Shown here: positions 31,605 to 39,937 of the stretch, piece by piece
Layout: each line of letters opens with the position of its first letter
Numbering within the stretch: the first letter of the stretch is position 1
Source: Saccharopolyspora aridisoli
GTDB taxonomy: Bacteria > Actinomycetota > Actinomycetes > Mycobacteriales > Pseudonocardiaceae
Direction of reading: 5' to 3'
Length of the DNA: 64,000 bases
NCBI RefSeq assembly: GCF_004348445.1
Contig: NZ_SMKV01000005.1
Coordinates: forward strand, 1 to 64,000
Program-made: the position numbers and the translations under genes
The notes under the pieces: model-generated
Database searches by the model: none
Told to the model about the DNA's origin: nothing
Seen by the model: only the letters and a program-made list of their open reading frames with translations

Positions 31605-33044
31605 CTAGCCGCCGAGCAGCTCGCCGAGCTGCTGGTGCACGGTCAGCACCGCCAACACGCCGAACAGGACGATCGACCAGATCAGCGCACCGAGGCGAAC
31701 GCCGGAGACGCGGATCTGGGCAGGCAGCATCTTGCGGTTGATGGCGATCAGCAGGCCGGAGTAGATGAACATCATGACGCCACCGGTGCAGGCCGAGATC
31801 GTGGCCAGCAGCAGCGGTTGCCCCATCCCGGCGACGATCACGATCGTGCCGATGACCACCAGCCCCCACACCAGGATCGCGTAGATCTTGCTCTCCGAGG
31901 CGTTGGTGAAGTAGCTGGTCTTGAGCACGTCGGCAGCCAGCCGGCTGGTGTAGTCGACGATGCCCAGCGCCGCCGCGAACAGCGAGAACGCGCCCACGAT
32001 CCAGAAGAAGTAGCCGAACCAGCCGCCGGCCACGGCCGACATCTTCTCGCCCTCGACACGCAGGAACGACACGTCGCTCTCCAGGCCGGGGTGGCCGAAA
32101 ACAGTTCCGTAGGCCAGCAGCGACATGAACATGATGGACAGGAACGTGATGGCCACGAAGGTCATCAGCTGCTCCTTGTTGGCGAAGCGCCACCACGCCT
32201 TCCAGCGGTCCAGGTTCTCCTCGGTTGCGGGGAAGATGAATCCCGCCTGACCGCGCGCCTCGGCCTGACCGGTCAGCGGCGAGACGATCTTCGGAACGTA
32301 GTGCCCCATACCGAATCCCTTGTCGCGGATCCAGTTGCTCTGCACCAGGTTCTGACCACCACCGGCTCCCGCGAAGGCCAGCGCGCCCATCAGCACCGCG
32401 AAACCGAGCTCAGCGGCCGGGAACCCGGCCTCGGTGACCACGGTCGGCAGCGCCTGCCAGGTCTCGGCTCCGATGACGAACAACGCGCCGATCGCGATGA
32501 GCAGCACGACCGCGGCGACCTTGAGCATCTCGGCGCGTTCCAACGCCGTGTAGACCGCCGGGGCCAGCGTGAGGATCAACGCCACCAGCAGCAGGATTCC
32601 CACTGCCACCAGGGATTTGTCGCCGCCGATGGCGTAGGTGATCAGCGTCGCCGAACTCGTCGCCCACGCGGGCCAGAGGTTCGCGAAGTAGGCCATGATC
32701 GCGAACACCAGGCCCCAGTGCTTCCACAGGCGGCTGAAGCCGGTCACCGCGGTCTCACCGGTGGCCAAGGTGTAGCGCTCGATCTCCATGTTCAAGAAGA
32801 ACTGCGTGATCAGCCCCAGCAGCGCTGCCCACACGAAGGTCAGCCCGACCTGCGAGGTGATGTAGGGGAAGAGGATGAACTCACCGCTGGCCAGGCCGAC
32901 GCCCGCCGCGACGATGCCCGGGCCGATCAGCCGCCACTGGTTGCGCGGCGGCGCCGGCAGGTCGCGCACCTGCGGCTGCGGGATGTACTTGTCGGGAAAG
33001 GCCCTCTCCGGGCTCAGCGGGCTCGCCTCTTTGCGATCTGCCAT
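31605..33044 (-). CDS. Nramp-family transporter without the canonical metal-binding motif
   Basis: A 479-residue membrane protein with 11-12 helices, related to Nramp/MntH (PF01566). In true MntH the unwound TM1 carries D-P-G-N and TM6 carries M-P-H. Here TM1 reads IGPGIVAAGVGLASGEFILF, with A-S-G-E in place of D-P-G-N, and the TM6 region reads AGAGGGQNLVQSNW. The transported ion is therefore uncertain (Mg2+-type Nramp-related or other substrate). ATG 33044 begins MADRKEAS; a longer open frame upstream has no start signal. Single gene, convergent with the molybdenum hydroxylase operon. Confidence 0.75.
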   Translation of the reverse strand: MADRKEASPLSPERAFPDKYIPQPQVRDLPAPPRNQWRLIGPGIVAAGVGLASGEFILFPYITSQVGLTFVWAALLGLITQFFLNMEIERYTLATGETAVTGFSRLWKHWGLVFAIMAYFANLWPAWATSSATLITYAIGGDKSLVAVGILLLVALILTLAPAVYTALERAEMLKVAAVVLLIAIGALFVIGAETWQALPTVVTEAGFPAAELGFAVLMGALAFAGAGGGQNLVQSNWIRDKGFGMGHYVPKIVSPLTGQAEARGQAGFIFPATEENLDRWKAWWRFANKEQLMTFVAITFLSIMFMSLLAYGTVFGHPGLESDVSFLRVEGEKMSAVAGGWFGYFFWIVGAFSLFAAALGIVDYTSRLAADVLKTSYFTNASESKIYAILVWGLVVIGTIVIVAGMGQPLLLATISACTGGVMMFIYSGLLIAINRKMLPAQIRVSGVRLGALIWSIVLFGVLAVLTVHQQLGELLGG

Positions 33045-33486
33045 CGTCGGCACCCTTGCTCGTGGTTGTCCTTGTCCTGAGGAAGGGCCAAGGTATGCGC
33101 CCGAACAACAACCACACCGAAAAGTAATACTTCTGTCGCTTACGCCCTCGCGAAGCGTTTCGACCGGCAGGTGTCGATCGTGGACGGTGCCGGTCAAGGA
33201 CAACCCCTCACAGCGGCGCCGGTGCCTCGGCCGATGATGTCGGCGAGAGATGACGCCGGAGAAGCCAAGCACCACGCCCGAGGTCGCCCGGTGGCGCAGG
33301 AACCCCGCCCACTCCTTGATCGACACGGGCGCTGGCTCGTCCCCAAGACCCACCTCCAGGACGACGTCGTCCAGCGGCGACCACAGGTTCCCGAACACCG
33401 CCCTGATGAGTGGCTTTCGGGCGGCGGTCAGGGCCCTTCCCGCGATGCTCGGACAAGAGGGACTCGAACTCGGACGTTCCGGTCGG
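33045..33486. other. intergenic region with an unexplained minus-strand open frame
   Basis: Upstream of the Nramp gene. The Nramp frame stays open to 33398 and beyond and reads protein-like pieces such as VFGNLWSPLDDVVLEVGLGD and IKEWAGFLRHRATSG, but no start with a ribosome site or known family fits. The sequence GGACTCGAAC near 33450 resembles a tRNA T-loop on the minus strand, but the arms do not pair. I make no gene call. Confidence 0.35.
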
Positions 33487-34302
33487 TCACCGATCGCCCA
33501 AGGCCTTCGAGGCGGAGCTCTTCGCCTTCACCGCTCGCTCGTGCTCCTGGCGCGCGGCTTCGAGGTCGCGGCGCCGGTCGCGCAGCTCCGAGTCGGCGGC
33601 GGCCAGCTCCTCGCGGAGGCGTTCGCGGCGCTCCTGCGCCTCCTGGCACGCGATTTCGGCGCGCTGGAGGGTTTCGTTCGCGGCATCGAGGTGTTCCTCG
33701 GTGTCCCGCAGCCGGTGCCGCAGTTCCAGCAGCTTCGCCTCCCCGGAGTCCTCGGTTGCCTTCGCGGGGCGCTCCGGTCGGGGTTCCTGGCCGGTGGACT
33801 GCCGGCGGATGGCTGCTGCGGCGAGGTCGTCGAGGCCGAAGCCGCTGTACTCCAGCGGCTTGGTCAACGTCGCTTCCTGGACCTCGGCCGCGGCCTCGGG
33901 GTCGGAGAGCGCGGCCGTCAAAGTTTGTGAAACCTGCTCGCGTCCGGTTTGGGCGAGCTCGTGCCCGCGTTCCGCGGCCAGTTCGACCGCTCGGCCGGTG
34001 AGGCGGTCCAGCAGGCGGGTGCGTTCGGCGGCCAGCTCGCGGAGCTCGTCGCCGCGCAGTTCGCGCTGGGCGTTGCGCAGCCGCTCGCCGAGGTCGTGCA
34101 GGGCGCGCAGCTCGCACGGTTCGCGGTCGGCCAGCAGGTTCACCGCCCAGGCCGCCGTGGTGGGTTTGCGCAGCTTCTTGATCCGATCGGCCAACTCGGC
34201 ATCTCCGGACTCGCGGGCGCGCGCGGCCGCGGCGTCTCGGGAGGTGACGAATTCCACCGGGTCGCCGGTGCGCAGTTCGCGAGCCACTTTCCGCAGGTCC
34301 AC
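33487..34302 (-). CDS. coiled-coil protein, function unknown
   Basis: A 271-residue soluble protein. The N-terminal half is helical with a conserved-looking KKLRKPTTAAWAVNLLADRE stretch and ADLGERLRNAQRELRG-type heptads; the C-terminal 110 residues are a strongly charged coiled coil (RHRLRDTEEHLDAANETLQR). GTG 34302 gives the N-terminus MDLRKVARELRTGDPVEFV. Actinobacteria have many such uncharacterised proteins. It diverges from a PspC gene across 79 bases, and a role in envelope stress is possible but unproven. Confidence 0.7.
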   Translation of the reverse strand: MDLRKVARELRTGDPVEFVTSRDAAAARARESGDAELADRIKKLRKPTTAAWAVNLLADREPCELRALHDLGERLRNAQRELRGDELRELAAERTRLLDRLTGRAVELAAERGHELAQTGREQVSQTLTAALSDPEAAAEVQEATLTKPLEYSGFGLDDLAAAAIRRQSTGQEPRPERPAKATEDSGEAKLLELRHRLRDTEEHLDAANETLQRAEIACQEAQERRERLREELAAADSELRDRRRDLEAARQEHERAVKAKSSASKALGDR

Positions 34303-34381
34303 AACTTCAACGTGCCACCGACGGGGCCCACGCGCGAGGTGTGCGTTGGCGAGATCGTCCGCGCGCGGGCAGGCTGGAGCC

Positions 34382-34564
34382 ATGACGGCATTGGAGCGTC
34401 CTCGCAACGGAAAGATGATCGCCGGCGTGTGCGCGGGCCTGGCCCACCGGTTCGGGTTGCCCGTGTTCCTGGTGCGGCTGGCCTTCGTGATCTCCTGCGT
34501 CCTGCCAGGCCCGCAGTTCATCCTCTACATCCTGCTGTGGGTCATGCTGCCGAAGTCCCGCTGA
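34382..34564 (+). CDS. PspC-domain membrane protein
   Basis: A 60-residue stand-alone PspC domain (PF04024): RPRNGKMIAGVCAGLAHRFG, then PVFLVRLAFVISCVLPGPQF and LLWVMLPKSR. These proteins have an amphipathic start and one or two membrane helices and take part in envelope stress responses. Here no PspA is adjacent. ATG 34382 starts MTALERPRNG; the ribosome site is weak. Confidence 0.85.
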   Translation: MTALERPRNGKMIAGVCAGLAHRFGLPVFLVRLAFVISCVLPGPQFILYILLWVMLPKSR

Positions 34565-34616
34565 GGATTGCGCGCGCCTTCCGGAATCTCTGCACCCGGA
34601 TGGCGTTGTACACGGG

Positions 34617-35585
34617 GTGAGTCCTCGTTTGTCAGTGCTGGACCGCTCGCACATCCCGGTCGGCGGCAGCGCCCGGGAGGCGCTGCTGGAGACCGTGCGC
34701 TTCGCGCAGGAGGTCGAGCGGCTCGGCTACCACCGGATCTGGGTCGCCGAGCACCACGGCGTGCCCGGCGTCGCCGGAGCCGCCCCGACCGTGCTGGCCT
34801 CGGCGGTCGCCGCCGCCACCAGCCGGATCAGGGTGGGCACCGGCGGCGTCATGCTGCCCAACCACCAGCCGCTGGTGGTCGCCGAGCAGTTCGGCGTGCT
34901 GGGGTCGTTGTTCGGCGACCGCATCGACGTCGGGCTGGGGCGGTCGCTGGGGTTCACCGGCGGCATCCGCAAGGCGCTCGGTGCCGAGGAAGCGAACCAC
35001 TTCACCGAGCAGCTCACCGAGCTGCTTGCCTACCTCGACGGCGCAGTCGCGGGCGTGCGCGCGGTGCCCGCCGAAGGGCTCGACCTGCCGGTGTTCGTGC
35101 TGGCCACCCGCAACGCCAGCAGCGCCGCCGAGCTCGGCCTCCCGCTGGTCATCGCCTCCCCGCTCGGCGACCAGGAGATGCTGCGCACGATCGACGAGTA
35201 CCGGCGAGACTTCCGCCCCTCCCGCCGCGCCGCCGAGCCCTACGTGGTCGTCGCCCGCTCCATCGCGGTCGCCGACACCACCGAAGCCGCCCGCCGCCTC
35301 CTCGTCCCCGAAGCCTGGGCCACCGTTCGGTCCCGCACCAGGGGCGAGTTCCCTCCCCTGGACGCCCCGGACCGCGTCCTCGCCCGCGACATGACCGACC
35401 GAGAACGCATCCACTTCACCCGGGCCATGCGAGGCCACACCTACGGCACGCCGGACGAGGTCGCAGTCGCCGTGAAGGACCTCGTCGCCACGACGGCCGC
35501 CGACGAACTGCTGGTGACCACCACCGCCCACGACCCCGACGACCGCCTCACCTCCTACCGCCTCCTCGCGTCCCTCACCGGGTGA
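34617..35585 (+). CDS. luciferase-like monooxygenase (MsnO8-type LLM)
   Basis: A 322-residue member of the bacterial luciferase superfamily (PF00296), using reduced flavin (FMNH2 or F420). Family features are the N-terminal SVLDRSHIPVGGSAREALLE, the flavin-side motif YHRIWVAEHHGVPGVAG (the EHH is diagnostic), and SRIRVGTGGVMLPNHQPLVV. GTG 34617 gives a 322-residue protein, typical for the MsnO8 subgroup. Substrate unknown. The stop lies 12 bases from the convergent ehuA stop. Confidence 0.85.
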   Translation: MSPRLSVLDRSHIPVGGSAREALLETVRFAQEVERLGYHRIWVAEHHGVPGVAGAAPTVLASAVAAATSRIRVGTGGVMLPNHQPLVVAEQFGVLGSLFGDRIDVGLGRSLGFTGGIRKALGAEEANHFTEQLTELLAYLDGAVAGVRAVPAEGLDLPVFVLATRNASSAAELGLPLVIASPLGDQEMLRTIDEYRRDFRPSRRAAEPYVVVARSIAVADTTEAARRLLVPEAWATVRSRTRGEFPPLDAPDRVLARDMTDRERIHFTRAMRGHTYGTPDEVAVAVKDLVATTAADELLVTTTAHDPDDRLTSYRLLASLTG

Positions 35586-35597
35586 GGAGGACGGGGG

Positions 35598-36374
35598 TCA
35601 CTTGCGTTCGAGGACGGCTTTGAGGAAGCGCTGGGTTCGTTCGTGCTGGGGGTTCTGGAGGATCTGGGACGGGGGTCCGGATTCGACCACCGCGCCGGAG
35701 TCGAACATCAGGACGCGGTCGGAGATCTCCTCCGCGAAGCGCATCTCGTGGGTGACCAGCAGCATCGTCATGGCAGTGGTGTGCGCGAGGTCGCGGATGA
35801 CGGCCAGCACCTCGCCGATCAGCTCCGGGTCCAGCGCCGAGGTGACCTCGTCGAACAGCATCACCTTGGGCCGCATCGCCAGGGCTCGGGCGATGGCGAC
35901 CCGCTGCTGCTGACCGCCGGAGAGCTGCCCCGGCTTGTGCGACAAGTGCTTCTCGAGTCCCACCAGCTGCAGCAGCTCGACGGCGCGCTGCCCGGCCTCG
36001 TCGCGGCTCATCCCCAGCACCTGGACCGGCGAGAGCGTCACGTTGTCCAGCACGGTCATGTGCGGGAACAGGTTGAAGTGCTGGAACACCATGCCGATCG
36101 TGCGCCGCACCGCGGCCTGCTTCTTCGCGTCGAACCGGGCGCCTTCGCGGCAATCCCACAGCGGCTGCCCGTCGACCTCGATCAACCCGGTGTCGGGGTG
36201 CTCCAGGGTCATCAGCAGCCGCAGGATGGTGGTCTTGCCGGAGCCGCTGGGTCCGATGATGGACACCTTCTCCCCCGGCGCCACCGTCAGGTCGAGTTCG
36301 CGCAGCACGTGGTTGTCCCCGAAGGACTTCCCCACGCCGGAGAAGGAGATCATCGCCTCATCTGGGGTGGGCAA
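35598..36374 (-). CDS. ehuA: ectoine/hydroxyectoine-type ABC transporter ATP-binding protein
   Basis: A 258-residue ATPase of the polar-amino-acid uptake class. Walker A is GPSGSGKT, the signature LSGGQQQR, Walker B VMLFDEVTSALD and the switch VTHEM. It energises the importer encoded upstream (ehuB, C and D). TTG 36374 has GGAG seven bases upstream; ATG 36353 is an alternative. It overlaps ehuD by 17 bases. The sequence alone is like GlnQ; the ectoine assignment comes from the gene order B-C-D-A and the partners. No ectoine-degrading eut genes are in the window. Confidence 0.85.
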   Translation of the reverse strand: MPTPDEAMISFSGVGKSFGDNHVLRELDLTVAPGEKVSIIGPSGSGKTTILRLLMTLEHPDTGLIEVDGQPLWDCREGARFDAKKQAAVRRTIGMVFQHFNLFPHMTVLDNVTLSPVQVLGMSRDEAGQRAVELLQLVGLEKHLSHKPGQLSGGQQQRVAIARALAMRPKVMLFDEVTSALDPELIGEVLAVIRDLAHTTAMTMLLVTHEMRFAEEISDRVLMFDSGAVVESGPPSQILQNPQHERTQRFLKAVLERK

Positions 36375-37014
36375 GACGCAGCTCCAATCGTTTGATCAGC
36401 CTCGCCGCGGGCAGGCTGACCGCCAGGAACAGCAGGGCGGCGATGGTCATCGGTTCCAGGTAGCGGTAGCTGCTCGAGCCGATGGCCGTCGCGTGGCCGA
36501 GCAGTTCGAACACCGTGATGGCGTGCAGGATCGCGGAATCCTTGAACATCTGCACCAGGTAGTTGCCCAGCGCCGGGATGACGTCGCGGACCGCCTGCGG
36601 CAGCACCACGAACCGCCAGCGCTGCCAGTTCGACAGGCTCAGCGCGGTGCACGCCTCCCACTGCCCGACAGCCACGCTCTGGATCCCCGCGCGGTACACC
36701 TCGGCGGTGTAGGCGCTGTAGTTGAGGCCGATGACGACGATGCCGGTGATCATCGGGGAGAACTGCACCCCGACGCGGGGTAGCACGAAGAACGCGAAGT
36801 ACGCCTGCACCAGCAGCGGCGTGCCCCGGATGAACAGCACGTAGAAGGTGAACAGCTTGCTGACCACCGGCACCTGGGAGTAGCGCACCACGGCCACGAA
36901 CAGCCCGACGACCAGCGCGATCGCCATGCCGACGAGCGTGATCTGCACGGTGACCCACAGCCCTTCCAGCAGGAAGGGCACGATCTGCGCCGCGAACGAC
37001 CAGTCCCAGATCAC
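36358..37014 (-). CDS. ehuD: ectoine/hydroxyectoine-type ABC permease
   Basis: A 218-residue permease of the HisM/GlnP class, with five to six helices. The N-terminal WSFAAQIVPFLLEGLWVTVQ and the ATPase-contact loop WEACTALSLSNWQRWRFVVL are typical of EhuD, as is the YLEPMTIAALLFLAVSLPAA end. GTG 37014 overlaps the ehuC stop by four bases (GTGA). It pairs with EhuC in the membrane. Confidence 0.85.
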   Translation of the reverse strand: MIWDWSFAAQIVPFLLEGLWVTVQITLVGMAIALVVGLFVAVVRYSQVPVVSKLFTFYVLFIRGTPLLVQAYFAFFVLPRVGVQFSPMITGIVVIGLNYSAYTAEVYRAGIQSVAVGQWEACTALSLSNWQRWRFVVLPQAVRDVIPALGNYLVQMFKDSAILHAITVFELLGHATAIGSSSYRYLEPMTIAALLFLAVSLPAARLIKRLELRLAHPR

Positions 37015-37712
37015 GACGTCACCCGCCGATCCGGCAGGACGCGCTGCCAGAAGCTCTGCGCCTGCGCCGGCCGAGTCGGGTCGACGCGCCGCTCCAGCCA
37101 CGAGGAGCCGAGCGAGAGGACGTAGGCGACGACGAAGTAGGACACCAGGATCGTCCCGAAGACCGCCGCCGTGGCGCCGGTGGTGTTGCGGACCATCTGG
37201 GCGGTGAAGGTCAGGTCGGCGACGGTCACCAGCGACACCAGGGAGGTGTTCTTGAGCAGGTCCACCATCACGTTGCCGAAGGGCGGGATCATCGCCGGAA
37301 CCGCTTGCGGCAGGATGACGAACCGCATCCTCTGGTAGGGGCTCAGGCTCAACGCGACGGCACCTTCCCGTTGCCCGCGCGGCAGGGCGGTGATCGCGCC
37401 GCGCACGATCTCCGCGCCGTAGGCGCCTTCGTTGAGGCCGAGCGCGAGGATCGCCGCGGCGAACGGGACCAGCTGGATGCCGAAGAACGGCAGCGCGAAG
37501 AACAGCCAGAACAGCTGCACCAGCATCGACGTCCCGCGGAAGACCTCGATGAACACCGACGCAGGCCAGCTCAACCAGCGGTGGTGCGACATCCGGGCGA
37601 TGCCTGCGGCGAAGGCGACCACCACCGCGAGCACCATGCCAGCGATGGTGAGCGCGATGGTGATCAGCAGACCTTCGCCGAGCAGCGGGAAGTAGGGCAG
37701 GATCTGCGACAT
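37011..37712 (-). CDS. ehuC: ectoine/hydroxyectoine-type ABC permease
   Basis: A 233-residue permease with LLGEGLLITIALTIAGMVLA as first helix and RGQREGAVALSLSPYQRMRF as the ATPase-docking loop, followed by ILPQAVPAMIPPFGN. It ends in a basic tail (WLERRVDP). It starts at ATG 37712, 6 bases after the ehuB stop, and overlaps ehuD. Confidence 0.87.
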   Translation of the reverse strand: MSQILPYFPLLGEGLLITIALTIAGMVLAVVVAFAAGIARMSHHRWLSWPASVFIEVFRGTSMLVQLFWLFFALPFFGIQLVPFAAAILALGLNEGAYGAEIVRGAITALPRGQREGAVALSLSPYQRMRFVILPQAVPAMIPPFGNVMVDLLKNTSLVSLVTVADLTFTAQMVRNTTGATAAVFGTILVSYFVVAYVLSLGSSWLERRVDPTRPAQAQSFWQRVLPDRRVTS

Positions 37713-37718
37713 TCGTGC

Positions 37719-38603
37719 TCAGCCTGGTACGGCGCAGAGCTGTTCGCGGGTCACCGATCTCGCGGCGTCCCCGGAGAAGCCCCACTTGCCGAGGATCTGG
37801 TCGAACTCGGGCGTGGCCTTGAGCGCCTTGAGCTGTTCGTCGTAGGCGGCGACCAGATCGGCGTCGGCCTGGCGGAAACCGGCGCCGGAGCCGGTTTGCT
37901 GCACGTCGGTGATGGCACCGGTGATCTCGATGCCCTCGGTCTTGAGCGCGTTGAGCGACAGGGTCGGTAGGAAGAACGCGTCGGCTCGGCCCGCCTGCAC
38001 GGCTTCGACTCCGCTGCGGCCGTCGGGAATGTTGACGATCTGCGACGCCGGGACACCTGCGGTCTTGAGCGCGCCGTCCTCGAATCCGCCCGGCAGGACC
38101 GCGATCTTCAGCGCCGGATCGGCTTTCACAGCCGCGATTCCGGTGAGCTTCTTCGGATTCCCCGCGGGCACCGCGAACGATTCGGTGGACACGATTTCCG
38201 GTTCGGAGTAGCGGATCTGACTGCACCGCGACTGCTTCATGAACAATCCAGCGGCGATGATGTCCCACCGACTCGCGTTGAGCCCCGGAATCATCGACTC
38301 GTAGGGGGTGACGATGCCTTCGATGCGGGGAACGCCCATTCGCTTGAGCACCGCGGCGACCACGTCGGGCTCAGCTCCGGTGACGCTGCCGTCGGGGTTG
38401 ATCTGGGTGTAGGGCGGCTCGTTGGCGATCGCGATCCGCGCGTATCCCTGCTGCTTGAATCGGTCCAACGTGGATCCGGTCGGTTGCCCGGTGCCGGGCT
38501 GGGTGAAGCTGCACCCGCCGAGGAATCCGGTGACCGGCACTGCGAGTGCCGCCGCTCCACCGGCGCGGAGCAATTGCCGTCGAGAAATTTCGGTCCTGCG
38601 CAT
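37719..38603 (-). CDS. ehuB: ectoine/hydroxyectoine-binding lipoprotein
   Basis: A 294-residue solute-binding protein (PF00497). The signal region has a twin-arginine motif and a lipobox: ISRRQLLRAGGAAALAVPV followed by FLGGC, so it is probably a Tat-exported lipoprotein. The mature start QQGYARIAIANEPPYTQINP is the EhuB signature. It delivers ectoine-type compatible solutes to EhuCD. As first gene of the operon it has about 245 bases of free DNA upstream, with no marked operator. Confidence 0.87.
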   Translation of the reverse strand: MRRTEISRRQLLRAGGAAALAVPVTGFLGGCSFTQPGTGQPTGSTLDRFKQQGYARIAIANEPPYTQINPDGSVTGAEPDVVAAVLKRMGVPRIEGIVTPYESMIPGLNASRWDIIAAGLFMKQSRCSQIRYSEPEIVSTESFAVPAGNPKKLTGIAAVKADPALKIAVLPGGFEDGALKTAGVPASQIVNIPDGRSGVEAVQAGRADAFFLPTLSLNALKTEGIEITGAITDVQQTGSGAGFRQADADLVAAYDEQLKALKATPEFDQILGKWGFSGDAARSVTREQLCAVPG

Positions 38604-38802
38604 GGCCCAGACCTCCCTGGTACATCGCCCATTCGAGTGATGCGGTTGGGCAGACGGTAAGTCGCCCCTTTGGCCCTGTCAACGCGAGAACGGACCGTGA
38701 CGTGTAACCGATCTGTTTCCACCAATCACGCGAGATTGCCGAATCAAGACGCGTTTCCAGCGCAAACACCGGCACCCCGGATCGCCTCCCGAGGATCGGA
38801 GG

Positions 38803-38822
38803 AAATTCTTTCGGAAGAATTT
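38803..38822. terminator. AT-rich hairpin with TCGG loop after acetate kinase
   Basis: AAATTCTT-TCGG-AAGAATTT, a perfect 8-bp stem with a tetraloop, 26 bases downstream of the acetate kinase stop on the minus strand. Such an AT-rich hairpin stands out in this GC-rich DNA and probably ends the xfp-ackA transcript. Confidence 0.6.
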
Positions 38823-38848
38823 TGACACGGACAGGTGAAGATCGAACT

Positions 38849-39937
38849 TCAGCCGTGCACCGCAACGGCGACGCGCGATTGCCGAGCGATCTCCAAGTCC
38901 TCCCGCGCCCGCACCACGACGCTGCGAGCCGTGGCGCCTGCCGCGCTGATCTCGCCCTCGGTCGCGTGAATGTTGTGCGCCGGATCGATGGCCGCCCCGG
39001 CGAAGACCAGCGCCGAACCCACGGCCGCGCGCACCGGCGGCTGGTGCTCGCCGATCCCACCGGTGAACACCAGCAGGTCCAGCCCGCCGAGCACCGCCAG
39101 CATCGCTCCGGCGTGGCGCACCAGGCTGTGCCGGTAGACGTCGAAAGCCGTCGCGGCGTCGTGGTCTCCGTTCTCCCTCGCGTCCAGCACGTCGCGGAGG
39201 TCGCCGTTCCCGCCCGCCAGCCCCGCGACTCCGGACCTCCGCGCCAGGGTCTCGAAGACCTCTTCCGGTGGGAGGCCTCGGGAATCGATGAGCCAGCCGA
39301 TGAGCCCGGGATCGACGCTGCCGCTCCGGGTGTTCATCACCAGCCCCTCTTCCGGGGTGAAGCCCATCGTGGTGTCAACGCAACGGCCGTTGAGCACCGC
39401 CGCCATCGATGCCCCAGCCCCGAGGTGACAGCTCAGCACCTTCCCGCGCCCGGTGTCCAGACCGGTCAGCTCCGCCCCGCGCCGCACCGCGTAGGAGTGC
39501 GACAAGCCGTGAAAACCATAGCGGCGCAGGGAGTACCGCTCATTCCACTCGCGCGGCAACGCGTAGGTTGCGGCGGCGGTGGGAAGTCTCGCGTGGAAGG
39601 CGGTGTCCACGCACACCACCGACGGCACGCGAGGCGCGAACCGCCGCGCCACCCGGATACCCTCGATCGCGCGCGGCTGGTGCAGCGGCGCGAGGTCGGT
39701 GAGCGATTCCAGGTAGGTCTGCACCTCGTCGTCGATGGGCGTGGCTTCGGTGATGCGATCGCCGCCGTGCACCACCCGGTGCCCGATGACCTCGGCTCCG
39801 TGCTCGTCGAGGAATTCCTCGATCGGCCCCGGCTCGCCGCCCCAGCGCTCCACGTGCCGGTCGTCGACCAGCTCGTCACCGTCGAGGAGGGCGAGCTTGA
39901 GGCTGCTGGAGCCGGCGTTGACCGTCAGCACCCTCAC
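38849..39937 (-). CDS. ackA: acetate kinase
   Basis: A 362-residue enzyme converting acetyl phosphate plus ADP to acetate plus ATP. Signature [20 protein letters not shown] at the start, the catalytic region VVHGGDRI and [23 protein letters not shown], and [17 protein letters not shown] near the end. It is a little shorter than the E. coli enzyme (400). GTG 39937 overlaps the phosphoketolase stop by four bases (GTGA), so the product of phosphoketolase, acetyl phosphate, passes straight to this enzyme. Confidence 0.93.
   Translation of the reverse strand: MRVLTVNAGSSSLKLALLDGDELVDDRHVERWGGEPGPIEEFLDEHGAEVIGHRVVHGGDRITEATPIDDEVQTYLESLTDLAPLHQPRAIEGIRVARRFAPRVPSVVCVDTAFHARLPTAAATYALPREWNERYSLRRYGFHGLSHSYAVRRGAELTGLDTGRGKVLSCHLGAGASMAAVLNGRCVDTTMGFTPEEGLVMNTRSGSVDPGLIGWLIDSRGLPPEEVFETLARRSGVAGLAGGNGDLRDVLDARENGDHDAATAFDVYRHSLVRHAGAMLAVLGGLDLLVFTGGIGEHQPPVRAAVGSALVFAGAAIDPAHNIHATEGEISAAGATARSVVVRAREDLEIARQSRVAVAVHG

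Noticed and set aside
33430-33490. Possible minus-strand tRNA (GGACTCGAAC looks like a T-loop)
   Set aside because: The bases on either side of the supposed T-loop do not form a stem, and no acceptor or anticodon arm could be drawn.
38604-38848. Search for a riboswitch or operator upstream of ehuB
   Set aside because: Apart from the AT-rich hairpin beside ackA I found no conserved motif or symmetry that I could support.
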